DNA from: Candidatus Buchananbacteria bacterium
Lineage (GTDB): Bacteria > Patescibacteriota > Patescibacteriia > Buchananbacterales > UBA6539
DNA length: 39,891 nucleotides
Direction of reading: 5' to 3'
NCBI GenBank assembly: GCA_013359225.1
Contig: JABWCG010000001.1
Span: 561,627-601,517 of the forward strand
Part shown: positions 11,145-20,591 of the stretch, piece after piece
Layout: each line of letters opens with the position of its first letter
How positions within the stretch are numbered: the first letter of the stretch is position 1
The notes under the pieces: model-generated
Told to the model about the DNA's origin: nothing
Databases searched by the model: none
Seen by the model: only the letters and a program-made list of their open reading frames with translations
Position numbers and translations under genes: made by a program

Positions 11145-11995
11145 TATTGACTAGTTTGACCGTTAGTTTTATTGGCGTTAGTAACTGTTTCTGAAACCAG
11201 CTGCATCAATTCCTGATCGTCTAATTCGTTCAAAATTTCTTGGGAAACGCCCGCACTCTTAAGCAGTTCTCTCACCTGAGCCGGCGTTAAATTATTAATA
11301 TCCTGTCCGGCTAAACCGGTGCTAACCGTCGGACTTGGCTGCTCTTGTTTAATCTGATTGAGCAGCTCTTGGTATAGCGCCAAAATTTCTTGGTCGCTAA
11401 GCTGTGCAAGTTCCTGAGGATCTAGCCCTTCCTGAACCAAAGCGCGTCGCAATTGAGCCGCTCGTTCCTCGTCGGTAGCCTGCAAATCAATACCAACCAA
11501 CGAACCTGACTGCGGGTCTAAAACCGACCACTCGACAAAACAGTCTTTACCTTCAGGACATGTTGGGTTGGTTTTCTTGGCAATTTCAGTCTTATCATCA
11601 ATGCCGTCGGAATCAGTATCTGGTAAATATGGGCTAGTTGCGTAGATTTTAAGCTCATCATAATCCGAAAGACCGTCTAGATCAGTATCTTTCTGGCGCA
11701 ATCCAAGCAAATCCTGCTCCGTGTTAATGTTGGCGTTCAGGGTAAGAGGATCAGTCGGTTTAACCACAAAGTAACTGTTGATATTCCACTTGAATTGAAA
11801 AAATCCCAGCACTACCGCGGCTAGGCCCAACACCAATATCGTTGCCGATAATAAATGATCAACTTTTTTCTTATCATGAAAAAAATTAACTATTTTCTGC
11901 TTGATTGGCTTTTTTTGTTGCAGTCCCTGGGGATCATTGTGATAAATTTCCTCAAGGATATTATTATTTTCTGCTTTTTTTTCTCTAAAAGCCAT
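11144..11995 (-). CDS. Membrane-anchored TSP3-repeat (calcium-binding-like) protein
   Basis: 283 residues. A basic N-terminal tail of about 46 residues precedes one transmembrane helix (47-68), so the rest is probably extracellular. Residues 102-145 hold two Asp-rich loops, DTDLDGLSDYDE (103-114) and DTDSDGIDDKTE (126-137), the pattern of thrombospondin type 3 repeats that bind calcium. A charged, Gln/Leu-rich helical C-terminus (about 180-275) contains two similar stretches, each with an LxxLxDQE-like core, and could be a coiled coil or interaction segment. It is the first gene of the minus-strand operon; its stop TAA overlaps the start ATG of the giant gene (TAATG), implying translational coupling. 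A strong promoter lies about 75 bases upstream. The exact role is not recognised; a scaffold or anchor for the giant protein is inference. Confidence 0.75.
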   Translation of the reverse strand: MAFREKKAENNNILEEIYHNDPQGLQQKKPIKQKIVNFFHDKKKVDHLLSATILVLGLAAVVLGFFQFKWNINSYFVVKPTDPLTLNANINTEQDLLGLRQKDTDLDGLSDYDELKIYATSPYLPDTDSDGIDDKTEIAKKTNPTCPEGKDCFVEWSVLDPQSGSLVGIDLQATDEERAAQLRRALVQEGLDPQELAQLSDQEILALYQELLNQIKQEQPSPTVSTGLAGQDINNLTPAQVRELLKSAGVSQEILNELDDQELMQLVSETVTNANKTNGQTSQ

Positions 11996-12070
11996 GCTTA
12001 CATTAGCAAATAAATTAAAACAAGCTCTAACAGAAAAACAGTTACCGATTTTGATTAACTAGTTAGATAT

Positions 12071-12100
12071 ATTATAGCAAAAAATCGCGGTCCATGCCAA
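12071..12100 (-). promoter_or_regulatory. Sigma70-type promoter of the giant-protein operon
   Basis: On the minus strand, TTGGCA (12095-12100) and TATAAT (12071-12076) are separated by 18 bases. The -10 box matches consensus fully and the -35 box at 4 of 6. It lies just past the rsmA stop and gives a leader of about 70 bases before the ATG at 11995. No Shine-Dalgarno sequence is evident in that leader. Confidence 0.75.
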
Positions 12101-12112
12101 GATAAAATGAGC

Positions 12113-12976
12113 TTATTTTTTTAAATAAGAGCTTAATGCCGCGCTCAAGCGTAGCCAGTCATTAACTGAAAGATTCTGCGCCCGGATTTGTTCATCAAAA
12201 TTGGCTTGGTTGAGTATTTTTTTAACTTCACCAGGCGGTATCTTTAGTCCTGAAGCTAAGTTGTTATGAAGCTGTTTACGCCGGGCAGCAAAGCCGATTT
12301 TCACAACCTGCCAAAAAAATTTCTCTGTTACCAGTCCGGAAAAAAAGTTATCCACCGCTACCTTATCTTTAATAGCAGAAATTTGAATAATTGCCGAGTC
12401 AACTTTCGGACTTGGCCAAAAATCATGCCGGCTAACCACTTCAATAATTTTTGGCTGGCCGTATAACTGAACCGAAACTGCCAGTAAACTCATGGCACCA
12501 GGTAACGCACAAATCCTTTCAGCAACTTCCTTTTGCAATAATAGAGTAAAACTCTTTGGTGTCGCCGGACCGGTTAAAAATTTTTTAAGAAAAAAAGAAG
12601 TAATGGTATACGGTAAATTAGCAACTATCTTATATTCACCAGAAATAGCATCAGCGACATCAAATTTTAAGATGTCTGCCTCAACCAGCTTTAAATTAGG
12701 CTGGTTAATAAACTTCGTTTTCAAAAAAGTAAACAATCTCTTATCTAGTTCAACGCTGACCACCTGCCGGGCTTGTTTGACTAAACTCTCGGTTAAAATT
12801 CCTAATCCCGGACCAACTTCCAGCACAACGTCCTGGTTAGTTACCTGTGAAGACTCAATCATCAAATCAATTACCTCTTGGTTTAGCAAAAAATTTTGGC
12901 CCTTGTCTTTTGTCGGTTTAATGCCGTAACTTTGACAGATATCTTTAACCTGATTGATAAACTCTTTTGTTATCAT
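12113..12976 (-). CDS. rsmA: 16S rRNA (adenine1518/1519-N6)-dimethyltransferase RsmA (KsgA)
   Basis: 287 residues, normal family length. It dimethylates two adjacent adenines in the helix 45 loop of 16S rRNA using S-adenosylmethionine, a late step of small-subunit maturation. GQNFLLN (26-32) matches the family N-terminal motif, EVGPGLG (53-59) is the SAM-binding motif I, and NLPY (120-123) is the catalytic motif IV of N6-adenine methyltransferases. The C-terminal helical domain with FAARRKQLHNNL is the RNA-binding part. The gene stands alone: a plus-strand gene diverges upstream and the giant-protein operon promoter lies immediately downstream. Confidence 0.95.
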   Translation of the reverse strand: MITKEFINQVKDICQSYGIKPTKDKGQNFLLNQEVIDLMIESSQVTNQDVVLEVGPGLGILTESLVKQARQVVSVELDKRLFTFLKTKFINQPNLKLVEADILKFDVADAISGEYKIVANLPYTITSFFLKKFLTGPATPKSFTLLLQKEVAERICALPGAMSLLAVSVQLYGQPKIIEVVSRHDFWPSPKVDSAIIQISAIKDKVAVDNFFSGLVTEKFFWQVVKIGFAARRKQLHNNLASGLKIPPGEVKKILNQANFDEQIRAQNLSVNDWLRLSAALSSYLKK

Positions 12977-12979
12977 AGT

Positions 12980-13008
12980 TTTACTAATAGTGTTGTAGCT
13001 GTTATAAT
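12980..13008 (+). promoter_or_regulatory. Promoter of the small secreted Cys-rich gene
   Basis: TTTACT (12980-12985) and TATAAT (13003-13008) are 17 bases apart in the gap between divergent rsmA and the 127-aa gene. The predicted transcription start near 13015 leaves about 40 bases before the ATG at 13058. Confidence 0.65.
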
Positions 13009-13057
13009 AAAAACGCTATTATTTAATCACTTCCATATGATTGTCCCCGAAGGATTG

Positions 13058-13441
13058 ATGCATAAAAAAGTAAATATTTTAGTTGCCTTGCTAATTATTC
13101 TTATTGTTGCCATCTCAGCCGCATTTGCCATCTCAGCCCAAGCTATTCCAGGCATTGGACTGCGAGTTATTGCTCCGCCAATCAAATGCACTCCCGACCC
13201 TTACGGCGCTACGTGTCTTGCCAGCTGTCCTATCTGCGGTGACATCGCTGGATGTTCAAGCCTTTTTGAAACCAAGGCCATGTACCTGGGCGGATCAAAT
13301 GTTTTATATAAAGGCCAGGCGCTCTGTACCAACCAACCAATGCCCAACCGGGGCGGCACTTTCAGACCGGGTGTTACCTGCCTTGGATCACTGATTGGCA
13401 TGGGGCCCCATCTCTTCGTTCAATTCGGCTGCGGACGCTAA
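13058..13441 (+). CDS. Small secreted cysteine-rich protein (127 aa)
   Basis: The ATG at 13058 is chosen because MHKK followed by a long hydrophobic run (about residues 5-27) is a classic signal peptide, with AAGGA just upstream, although only three bases from the ATG. An upstream in-frame ATG at 13037 would add seven residues. The mature part of about 100 residues has eight Cys, five clustered in its first half (in contexts KC, TC, SC, IC, GC) and three in the second, so up to four disulfides are possible. No family is recognised. It has its own promoter, diverges from rsmA, and its stop codon interlocks with that of convergent tsaC. Secretion is well supported; function is unknown. Confidence 0.7.
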   Translation: MHKKVNILVALLIILIVAISAAFAISAQAIPGIGLRVIAPPIKCTPDPYGATCLASCPICGDIAGCSSLFETKAMYLGGSNVLYKGQALCTNQPMPNRGGTFRPGVTCLGSLIGMGPHLFVQFGCGR

Positions 13442-13998
13442 ATTTTTGGCTTAATTAAACCAATTCTTATCACTTCTAACTGCGAACCTTCAACCTTAAC
13501 CAATGTTGAGGGTTTTATCTTAGGCAAATTGCCTGCATCAATAACCAGTTGTGGCTGATATTTCTGATTTTGAAATTCCGCAATCACGGCTTTAGCGCTA
13601 TAAAGATTCTTACCGCCCGACAAGTTGGCCGAAGTTGCAATCAATGGTCTGCCGGCGCGCAAGGCGAGGCGACGAGCAATACTATTAGCCGGCACCCTAA
13701 CGGCAAAACGGCCGTTAACCACAATAGACAGCGGACCCGGCCAATATTTTTTCGCCAATTTCAGATTAGTACCACTTAACTTAAAAAAAGTCTTTGCCTG
13801 ATTTACGCTGGAAGCAATCAACGTAAATTTTTCATCTTTTCGATTTTTAATCCTAAGAATGTTTTTAGTAACTCGCTTTGAATCAAATAATCCGCCTAGA
13901 GCATAGGCGGTATCGGTCGGGTAAACGATCACGCCGCCTTGTTTTAAGATTTTAACGGCCTGACTGATACCGGATTGATCGGATTTAACAACTTTCAT
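13438..13998 (-). CDS. tsaC: Threonylcarbamoyl-AMP synthase (Sua5/YrdC/TsaC family)
   Basis: 186 residues, the short YrdC-only form without the extra C-terminal Sua5 domain. It makes threonylcarbamoyl-adenylate from threonine, bicarbonate and ATP, the first step of the t6A37 modification of ANN-reading tRNAs. GGVIVYPTDTAYALGG (residues about 20-35) is the family signature, IKNRKDEKFTLI (about 50-61) corresponds to the conserved K-x-R region, and PLIATSANLSGG (about 138-149) to the S-A-N-x-S-G motif. It lies 83 bases after the FemAB-type gene; that gap is AT-rich, with repeated AATTGAAAATT-like words. Its TAG overlaps the TAA of the opposite-strand 127-aa gene. Confidence 0.92.
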   Translation of the reverse strand: MKVVKSDQSGISQAVKILKQGGVIVYPTDTAYALGGLFDSKRVTKNILRIKNRKDEKFTLIASSVNQAKTFFKLSGTNLKLAKKYWPGPLSIVVNGRFAVRVPANSIARRLALRAGRPLIATSANLSGGKNLYSAKAVIAEFQNQKYQPQLVIDAGNLPKIKPSTLVKVEGSQLEVIRIGLIKPKI

Positions 13999-14081
13999 AA
14001 AAGAATTTTCAATTTCTAATTTTCAATTACCAGATCAGATGTTTGAAAATTATTTTATTGAATATTAATTGAAGATTTAAC

Positions 14082-15098
14082 TTACCCCCTAATCTGCTTA
14101 ACAAACTTGTATATTGAAAATACCACCGGATTGGTAATTAAATCATGGCTGCCAACGTACTCAGTAATTTTAGTATCCGGCCCAAAACCAGTCTTAAAAC
14201 GAGTAATACCTTCCCATTTTTTATTGTAGTATGACGGGCCGTTGGTTCCGCCAAAGTCATAATATGTATACCCCGCCTGTTTAGCTGCCAAAATTGCCTC
14301 CCACTGCAACAGATATGCCGCCATTACGTCACGATACATATCAGCCGTAGCACCGTGAAGGTAAATTGCGACTTTGCCAAAAAATGAAATCATATTGGCC
14401 GCAACGATCTTGCCGTCATATTCCGCCAAAAATAATTTAACTGTTTCGTCCTGACTCATCACTTCAAACATTTTTTTGTAATGTTCTTTGTGATGTGGTG
14501 AAAAACCGTCACGCTTGGCGGTTTGTTTCATGAGCTGCCAGAAAGATTCAATATCAGATATTTCACTGCTCACCCGAATTTTAACTCCTTTGCGCATTGC
14601 TAAACCAATATTGTAACGGGTTTTTGGCTTCATAGCCGCCAAAAGCTCCTCTTGAGTTTTGCTTAAATCAAGCATCAGCGTACATTTCGGCTGAATTTCA
14701 TATTCACCTTTGCGAAAACCATTATCAATCAGGCGTTTTTCGTTGCCCAAAAGCCATGGCGGATCCACTCTGATTAAAAAACTTTTTTCTTCCCGCGCCA
14801 GGCGTTTCATTTCCGCAAACAACGAATTAAGGTCGTCAATTTCCATCGTATTAATGACTGGACCTCTGGGACAATATAAATAGTTATACTCAAATGGCAA
14901 TTCATGTTTGACGATCAACGCGGCGGCCTGCAATGCCCCCTCGCCATTAACCGCGGCCAACCTGATAATCTTTCGGTCTAACGTTTTTTGGAGTTCTCCC
15001 CATTGCCAAGAATGAAGCAACCCGCCGTCTGGGGCGTTACTTTTGACAAAATTATCCCAATGTTCTTTTAAGTCTTCTCCGACTTGAATGATCTGCAT
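14082..15098 (-). CDS. FemAB/FemX-type aminoacyltransferase (peptidoglycan bridge formation)
   Basis: About 338 residues from the ATG at 15096-15098; an in-frame TTG at 15113 would add five residues and overlap leuS. FemX-type enzymes move amino acids from aminoacyl-tRNA onto the peptidoglycan stem peptide, using tandem GNAT-like folds. Visible family features are LLHSWQWGELQK near the N-terminus, YLYCPRGPV, LDLSKTQEELLAAMKPKTRYNIG in the middle (split here as LDLSKTQEEL then MKPKTRYNIG), and YDFGGTNGPSYYNKKWEG near the C-terminus, the last typical of FemAB proteins. It begins four bases after the leuS stop, so it is cotranscribed with leuS. Which amino acid is added cannot be read from sequence. 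Confidence 0.85.
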   Translation of the reverse strand: MQIIQVGEDLKEHWDNFVKSNAPDGGLLHSWQWGELQKTLDRKIIRLAAVNGEGALQAAALIVKHELPFEYNYLYCPRGPVINTMEIDDLNSLFAEMKRLAREEKSFLIRVDPPWLLGNEKRLIDNGFRKGEYEIQPKCTLMLDLSKTQEELLAAMKPKTRYNIGLAMRKGVKIRVSSEISDIESFWQLMKQTAKRDGFSPHHKEHYKKMFEVMSQDETVKLFLAEYDGKIVAANMISFFGKVAIYLHGATADMYRDVMAAYLLQWEAILAAKQAGYTYYDFGGTNGPSYYNKKWEGITRFKTGFGPDTKITEYVGSHDLITNPVVFSIYKFVKQIRG

Positions 15099-15102
15099 TT
15101 GT

Positions 15103-17547
15103 TTAAACCACAAAATTAATTAATCGTCCAGGCACAAAAATAACATTTTTTATTTCTCGGTCCTTTAAGTGCACCAACACTTTCTCACTTTGCTTGGCTA
15201 AAATTTCAGCCTTTTGTTCATTGATATCAGCCGGCACCCGAATTTTATCGCGTAATTTACCATTAACCTGAACAATCAAATCAATTTCTGAATCCATAAT
15301 CAAAGCCGGATCAAATACTGGCCACGGCGCTTGACTAATAGATCCTTTATGTCCGGTTAACTCCCAGATTTCTTCACTAAGATGTGGTGCAAAAGGCGAG
15401 AGCAATTTTACCAACGCTTCAGCGGTAAACTGATCCATTGCTTTTTCCTCGCTGATTTTATTGACTAAAATCATCATCGCCGAAACTGCCGTATTATAAT
15501 CTTGGCTTTCAATATCGTCACTAACCTTCTTGACAGTTTTATGAACTAAAGTTGTTAACTCTGGACTGACTGAATCAACAATAACCACTCCGCCGGTATA
15601 CAAGGCCCAAACCTTTTCGATAAATCGCCGAACTCCGATAACACCCTTGGTATCCCAGGGAATTGCCTGATCAAACGGCCCCATAAACATTTCATAAACC
15701 CGGAAAGTGTCCGCGCCAACCGATTTTACCACTTCGTCAGGGTTAACCACGTTACCGCGAGACTTAGACATTTTTTCACCGCCCTCGCCTAAAATCATTC
15801 CGTGGGATGTGCGTTTCAAATACGGTTCATTGCCACATTTTTTTGGCACCACGCCGATGTCATACAAAAATTTGTAGATAAAACGAGAATACAATAAATG
15901 CAGGGTGGTATGTTCCATGCCGCCATTATACCAATCAACCGGCGCAAAATATTCCAGTTTGTCTTTATCGGCCAACTGATCATTATTTTTCGGATCGATA
16001 TAGCGTAAGAAATACCAATTAGAACCGGCCCAGTTTGGCATTGTGTCGGTTTCGCGCATTGCGACTTGGCCACATACCGGGCATGTTGTCTTCACCCAAT
16101 CAGTTATTGCCGCTAGCGGTGATTCTCCGGTATCGGTTGGCTCATAATTTTTAACTTTTGGTAATTCCAACGGTAGCGCACTTTCCGGCAACGCCACCCA
16201 ACCGTCCACTGACGCACCAGTCTTTTTACAATTTTCACAATACACCATAGGGATTGGCTCGCCCCAATATCGTTGGCGAGAAAACACCCAATCGCGCAAT
16301 TTATAGTTAACCGTTTGTCTACCCATGCCGTGGTCCTCAAGCCATTTGGTGATTTGCACCATCGCTTGTCGCACCGACATATCATTAAACTGGCCGGAGT
16401 TAATCAATTTACCGGTTTCGATATCAACAAAAGCCTGCTTGGCGATAGTACCCCCCGCGATAACTTCAATAATGGGCAGATGGTATTTCTGAGCAAACTC
16501 CCAATCCCGCTGATCGTGCGCCGGAACAGCCATAATCGCGCCGGTACCATAGCTTGACAGCACATAATCGGCAACCCAGATAGGAATTTGCTTTCCCGTC
16601 ACCGGATTAATAGCCATGACACCCTGCAACACCACTCCGGTCTTTTCTTTCTGTAATTCAGTTCGTTCCAGGTCTGATTTCTTCTTCGCTTGTTCGATGT
16701 ACGCCTCAACCTCTTTTAAATTGGTAATCTGTGACTGGCAATCTGTAATTAAATTGTGCTCCGGAGCAATAACTATAAATGTAGCGCCAAACAGCGTATC
16801 GGGCCTAGTTGTATAGACAGTTAGCGCGTGATCCTGGCCGGTGATTTTAAAATCAATTTCTGCTCCTTCGCTGCGACCAATCCAGTTAATTTGCTGCTGT
16901 TTAATTCGATCTAAATAATCAACTGTTTCCAAATCGTCAATTAGCCGGTCCGCATACCGAGTAATTCTAAACATCCACTGTTCTAGTTCTTTTTTGATCA
17001 CTTCACCGCCGCACCGTTCGCATTTACCGTTCACCACTTCTTCGTTTGCTAAACCAATCTTGCAGGACACACACCAGTTAATAGGCATTTTGGCTTTATA
17101 CGCCAAGTCGTGTTCATACATCTTCAAAAAAATCCACTGCGTCCATTTATAATATGACGGATCGGTGGTTGTTACTGTCCGATCCCAATCAAAACTAAAA
17201 CCAAACGACTTAAGCTGTCGCGTAAAATTTTCAATATTCTTTTTAGTAATAATTTCCGGACTGGTCCCGGTTTTAATGGCGTAATTTTCTGACGGTAAGC
17301 CAAAGGCGTCAAAGCCGATCGGGTACAACACATTATACCCTTGCATTCGGCGCTTCCGCGCTAAAATGTCGAGTGCGGTATAACTGCGAGGATGCCCCAC
17401 ATGTAAACCCTCACCCGACGGATAAGGAAACTCAATCAAACAGTAATACTTTGGTTTTGAGCTTTCATCATCAGCGGCAAACTGTTTTTTATCCTCCCAG
17501 AATTTTTGCCATTTCTTCTCAATCTTTGAGTGATCGTACTTTTTCAT
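15103..17547 (-). CDS. leuS: Leucyl-tRNA synthetase
   Basis: 814 residues, usual bacterial length. A class I enzyme that charges tRNA-Leu. The HIGH box is HVGH (49-52) and the KMSKS box is at 592-596. Between them lie Cys pairs typical of zinc binding (CVSC...CERC near 160-180) and the CP1 editing domain, with TTRPDTLFGATF near 250 holding the conserved threonine-rich editing site. A second Cys set (CENC...CPVC) follows the editing domain, and GSNWYFLRY and MEHTTLHLLYSRF are typical LeuS phrases. First gene of a leuS-femX(-tsaC) unit, separated from uvrA by a strong terminator. A TTGATA-17-TAATTT pair just upstream would give an almost leaderless mRNA, but that promoter is weak. Confidence 0.97.
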   Translation of the reverse strand: MKKYDHSKIEKKWQKFWEDKKQFAADDESSKPKYYCLIEFPYPSGEGLHVGHPRSYTALDILARKRRMQGYNVLYPIGFDAFGLPSENYAIKTGTSPEIITKKNIENFTRQLKSFGFSFDWDRTVTTTDPSYYKWTQWIFLKMYEHDLAYKAKMPINWCVSCKIGLANEEVVNGKCERCGGEVIKKELEQWMFRITRYADRLIDDLETVDYLDRIKQQQINWIGRSEGAEIDFKITGQDHALTVYTTRPDTLFGATFIVIAPEHNLITDCQSQITNLKEVEAYIEQAKKKSDLERTELQKEKTGVVLQGVMAINPVTGKQIPIWVADYVLSSYGTGAIMAVPAHDQRDWEFAQKYHLPIIEVIAGGTIAKQAFVDIETGKLINSGQFNDMSVRQAMVQITKWLEDHGMGRQTVNYKLRDWVFSRQRYWGEPIPMVYCENCKKTGASVDGWVALPESALPLELPKVKNYEPTDTGESPLAAITDWVKTTCPVCGQVAMRETDTMPNWAGSNWYFLRYIDPKNNDQLADKDKLEYFAPVDWYNGGMEHTTLHLLYSRFIYKFLYDIGVVPKKCGNEPYLKRTSHGMILGEGGEKMSKSRGNVVNPDEVVKSVGADTFRVYEMFMGPFDQAIPWDTKGVIGVRRFIEKVWALYTGGVVIVDSVSPELTTLVHKTVKKVSDDIESQDYNTAVSAMMILVNKISEEKAMDQFTAEALVKLLSPFAPHLSEEIWELTGHKGSISQAPWPVFDPALIMDSEIDLIVQVNGKLRDKIRVPADINEQKAEILAKQSEKVLVHLKDREIKNVIFVPGRLINFVV

Positions 17548-17586
17548 ACCAAATATAAATTACCATAAAAAGGGCACAATATCAAC

Positions 17587-17618
17587 AAAGGCGCACGCCA
17601 CTACCGGCGTGCGCCTTT
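17587..17618 (-). terminator. Rho-independent terminator after uvrA
   Basis: A perfect 13-bp stem (17587-17599 with 17606-17618, outer AAAGGCGC) and a six-base loop. On the minus strand the stem is followed by a U-rich run broken by G and A. It sits between the uvrA stop and the leuS start, so it ends uvrA transcription. Confidence 0.88.
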
Positions 17619-17643
17619 AAAATTTTTACCAACGATAACAGCC

Positions 17644-20463
17644 TTACTTCAAAACATCCTTGAGGTATTTTCCGGTATATGACCGTGTTACTTTAACGAT
17701 ATCGCGCGGCGTGCCAAAAGCGACAATCTCACCGCCAGCATCCCCGCCTTCCGGCCCCAAATCAATCACCCAGTCGGCACACTTAATCACGTCCAGGTTA
17801 TGTTCAATAATTAAAACAGTATTTCCTTTATCCACTAATTTATTCAAAACCCCCAGTAGCTGTTTAATATCCTCAAAATGCAGTCCGGTCGTTGGTTCAT
17901 CTAAAATGTAAAGTGTTTTACCAGTTGACCGCCTGGACAATTCCGTTGCCAGTTTGACGCGTTGGGCTTCACCACCAGACAGCGTAGTCGCTGGCTGGCC
18001 AAGCCGGACATAACCAAGCCCGACATCGTGCAATGTTTTTAATTTATTTGAAATAATCGGCTGATTGCGGAAAAATTTCATCGCTTCTTCAACTGACATG
18101 TCCAAAATGTCGGCAATATTTTTCCCTTGATAGTGAATCTCCAAAACTTCCGCCTTATAGCGCGAGCCATGGCACTCTTCGCACTGAACGTAAACGTCGG
18201 GCAAAAACTGCATCTCAATTTTTACCAAACCTTCTCCAGCGCACGTCTCACAGCGTCCGGCTTTGGCATTAAAGCTGAATTTGCCCGCTTTGTAACCGCG
18301 GATTTTAGCTTCTTGGGTTTCAGTGAACAAGTCTCTGATATAGGTAAATACTCCCGTATAGGTTGCCGGATTACTGCGGGGCGTGCGGCCGATCGGTGAC
18401 TGATCAATCGCAATAATTTTATCAATATGTTCAATACCCTTAATGTCTTTATGGCGGCCCGGCAAATCTTTAGCCCGATAAAATTTCTTCGCCAAAGCCT
18501 TAACTAAAATATCAAGCATCAAGGTTGATTTGCCTGAGCCGGAAACCCCCGTTAAGCAAATAAATTTGCCAAGTGGAATCTTAGCATCAATATTTTTCAA
18601 ATTAAATTCACTGGCGCCGATAATTTCAATAAATTTGCCATTGCCTTTACGGTACGTTTTTGGTTCATCAATTTTATCAGTCCCCGACAAATATCGTCCG
18701 GTCAAAGAATTTTTATTCTTTTTAATTTCTGCCGGTGTTCCCTGAGCAACCACCTTGCCACCAGCCTCACCGGCACCCGGACCGATGTCAATAATTTCGT
18801 CAGCCGCCTCCATGGTCATCTCATCGTGCTCAACAACAATCACCGTATTACCCAGATCACGCAAATGTTTTAAGGTGTCAATCAAACGCTGATTGTCTTT
18901 TTGGTGCAAACCAATTGACGGTTCATCTAAAATATACACCACACCAGTCAACGAAAGCCCAAGCTGAGTAGCTAAACGAATCCGTTGAGCTTCGCCGCCC
19001 GACAGCGTTGCCGATGGCCGATCAAGCGTGATATACCCCAGCCCGACATCATTAAGATACTGCAAATGATTGACGATTTCTTTTATCGCTTGATCGGCGA
19101 TTTTATGCTCCTTAGCCGTTAGGCTCAGTTCACCGGTCTTGTTTTTTTGTAGTTGTTTAAAAAATTCCAAACCTTTCTCAATCGTTAATGAAGTTATTTC
19201 TGAAATATTCTTTTCACCAATCGTCACCGCCAGATAAACCGGCTTTAATCTTCGACCCTGGCAGTACGGACAGGTAAACACTCTCATGTATTGTTCAATT
19301 TCCTGGCGCAAATAGTCGGAAGTTGTTTGCTGATATTTTTCTTGTAAAATTTCAAGCACGCCGGCAAATGTCAGCTTCTCGTTTCCGATTTCGTACTCTT
19401 TGCCGCCGGTACCGTTGAAAATAATATCCAGAGATTTCTCAGATAACTCCGAAACCGGCACATCCAGCTTAAACTTATGTTCTTTGGCAACCGTTTGCAA
19501 TAATTGCCAATAATTATTTTGGTTTGAAAAATTTCTAGCCCACGGTTTAATCGCACCTTCGGCCAGTGTCAGACGCTTATTTGGAATAACCAGTTCCGGA
19601 TCCACCTCTAGCCGAGTGCCGATACCCAGACATTTAGCACAGGCGCCGGCCGGCGAATTAAACGAAAAATTACGCGGTTCAAGAGTAGTAATATTGATGT
19701 TACACTTGGAACAAATATAATGCTGAGAGAAAAAATATTCTGTACTATCAACAATAATTGAGATTTGACCATTGCTTAAATCAAGCGCCAATTCAACCAT
19801 CCGGCTCAATTCTTCTCTAAAAATTTCTTCTTCTTTCTTGGTATATGTCAGGTCACCAACAATAATTTCTACCGTTTGACCGTCTGCAAAATTCAGCGAG
19901 GTGGCGTCAAGATTTTTGATTTCATTTGCTACCCGAATTGATTTGAATCCTGATTTTTTGATTTCATCAATAGTCTTACTTTTTTTATCAATATTAACCG
20001 GCGCAAAAATCTTTACCTTACTGTTTTCTTTTATCAAGCCAAAAACGCGGCTGATAATCTGGCTTGAAGTTTGTTTCTCCAGCTCTTTGCCGCACACCGG
20101 ACAGTGGACATGGCCGATGCGTGAATAAATCAATCGCAAATAATCATAAATTTCTGTGACGGTTCCCACCGTTGAACGAGGATTAGTTGAAGCTGAGCGC
20201 TGGTCTATTGAAATAGCCGGAGACAGACCCTCAATCGAGTCGACTTCCGGCTTATCCATTAAACCTAAAAATTGTCGGGCGTAGGTGGAAAGTGATTCCA
20301 CATAGCGGCGCTGACCTTCAGCGTAGATAGTATCAAAAGCTAAAGAAGATTTTCCCGAACCAGAAATACCAGTAAACACAACCAGTTTCTCCCGCGGGAT
20401 TTCAATATTAATATTTTTTAAATTATGAACCCTCGCTCCTTTGACGATAATTTTTTTTAACAT
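17644..20463 (-). CDS. uvrA: UvrABC excinuclease subunit A
   Basis: 939 residues, full length. UvrA dimers scan DNA for bulky lesions and load UvrB in nucleotide excision repair. Both ABC modules are present: Walker [10 protein letters not shown] at 32-40 and GVSGSGKST near 640, and two LSGGEAQR signatures each followed by an ILDEP Walker B. Zinc-binding Cys sets are visible, including CPVCGKEL in the insertion region, CSKCN...CAKC and, in the second half, CETC...[22 protein letters not shown] is the diagnostic UvrA phrase. It appears monocistronic, ended by the hairpin at 17587-17618. Confidence 0.97.
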   Translation of the reverse strand: MLKKIIVKGARVHNLKNINIEIPREKLVVFTGISGSGKSSLAFDTIYAEGQRRYVESLSTYARQFLGLMDKPEVDSIEGLSPAISIDQRSASTNPRSTVGTVTEIYDYLRLIYSRIGHVHCPVCGKELEKQTSSQIISRVFGLIKENSKVKIFAPVNIDKKSKTIDEIKKSGFKSIRVANEIKNLDATSLNFADGQTVEIIVGDLTYTKKEEEIFREELSRMVELALDLSNGQISIIVDSTEYFFSQHYICSKCNINITTLEPRNFSFNSPAGACAKCLGIGTRLEVDPELVIPNKRLTLAEGAIKPWARNFSNQNNYWQLLQTVAKEHKFKLDVPVSELSEKSLDIIFNGTGGKEYEIGNEKLTFAGVLEILQEKYQQTTSDYLRQEIEQYMRVFTCPYCQGRRLKPVYLAVTIGEKNISEITSLTIEKGLEFFKQLQKNKTGELSLTAKEHKIADQAIKEIVNHLQYLNDVGLGYITLDRPSATLSGGEAQRIRLATQLGLSLTGVVYILDEPSIGLHQKDNQRLIDTLKHLRDLGNTVIVVEHDEMTMEAADEIIDIGPGAGEAGGKVVAQGTPAEIKKNKNSLTGRYLSGTDKIDEPKTYRKGNGKFIEIIGASEFNLKNIDAKIPLGKFICLTGVSGSGKSTLMLDILVKALAKKFYRAKDLPGRHKDIKGIEHIDKIIAIDQSPIGRTPRSNPATYTGVFTYIRDLFTETQEAKIRGYKAGKFSFNAKAGRCETCAGEGLVKIEMQFLPDVYVQCEECHGSRYKAEVLEIHYQGKNIADILDMSVEEAMKFFRNQPIISNKLKTLHDVGLGYVRLGQPATTLSGGEAQRVKLATELSRRSTGKTLYILDEPTTGLHFEDIKQLLGVLNKLVDKGNTVLIIEHNLDVIKCADWVIDLGPEGGDAGGEIVAFGTPRDIVKVTRSYTGKYLKDVLK

Positions 20464-20518
20464 AGTTTTGTCTTTCTTTTATGTCTCCATCAAAACCCAT
20501 CGTTGCCAAAAACTGCGG

Positions 20519-20584
20519 GACACAAAAAAACAGGGATAAACTTTAAACTAAGGATACAGTTTACACCTGTTTTTGATTTGTGTC
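20519..20584 (-). terminator. Long terminator hairpin after the M15-pilin gene
   Basis: On the minus strand the arm beginning GACACAAAT...ACAGG (20566-20584) pairs with CCTGTTTTTTTGTGTC (20519-20534), leaving a three-base bulge; the enclosed sequence has a smaller TAAACT/AGTTTA stem. A seven-T run lies in the descending arm. It begins eight bases past the stop of the gene at 20592, so it probably ends the dsbA-lysozyme-peptidase operon. Confidence 0.75.
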
Positions 20585-20591
20585 AAACCGA

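Noticed and set aside
12492-12929. 145-codon plus-strand frame inside rsmA
   Set aside because: It is antisense to unmistakable RsmA motifs; no promoter or SD.
13999-14081. AT-rich gap before tsaC with TTAAAT-17-TAAAAT considered as a promoter
   Set aside because: The -35 box is weak (3 of 6) and the region is so AT-rich that chance matches are expected.
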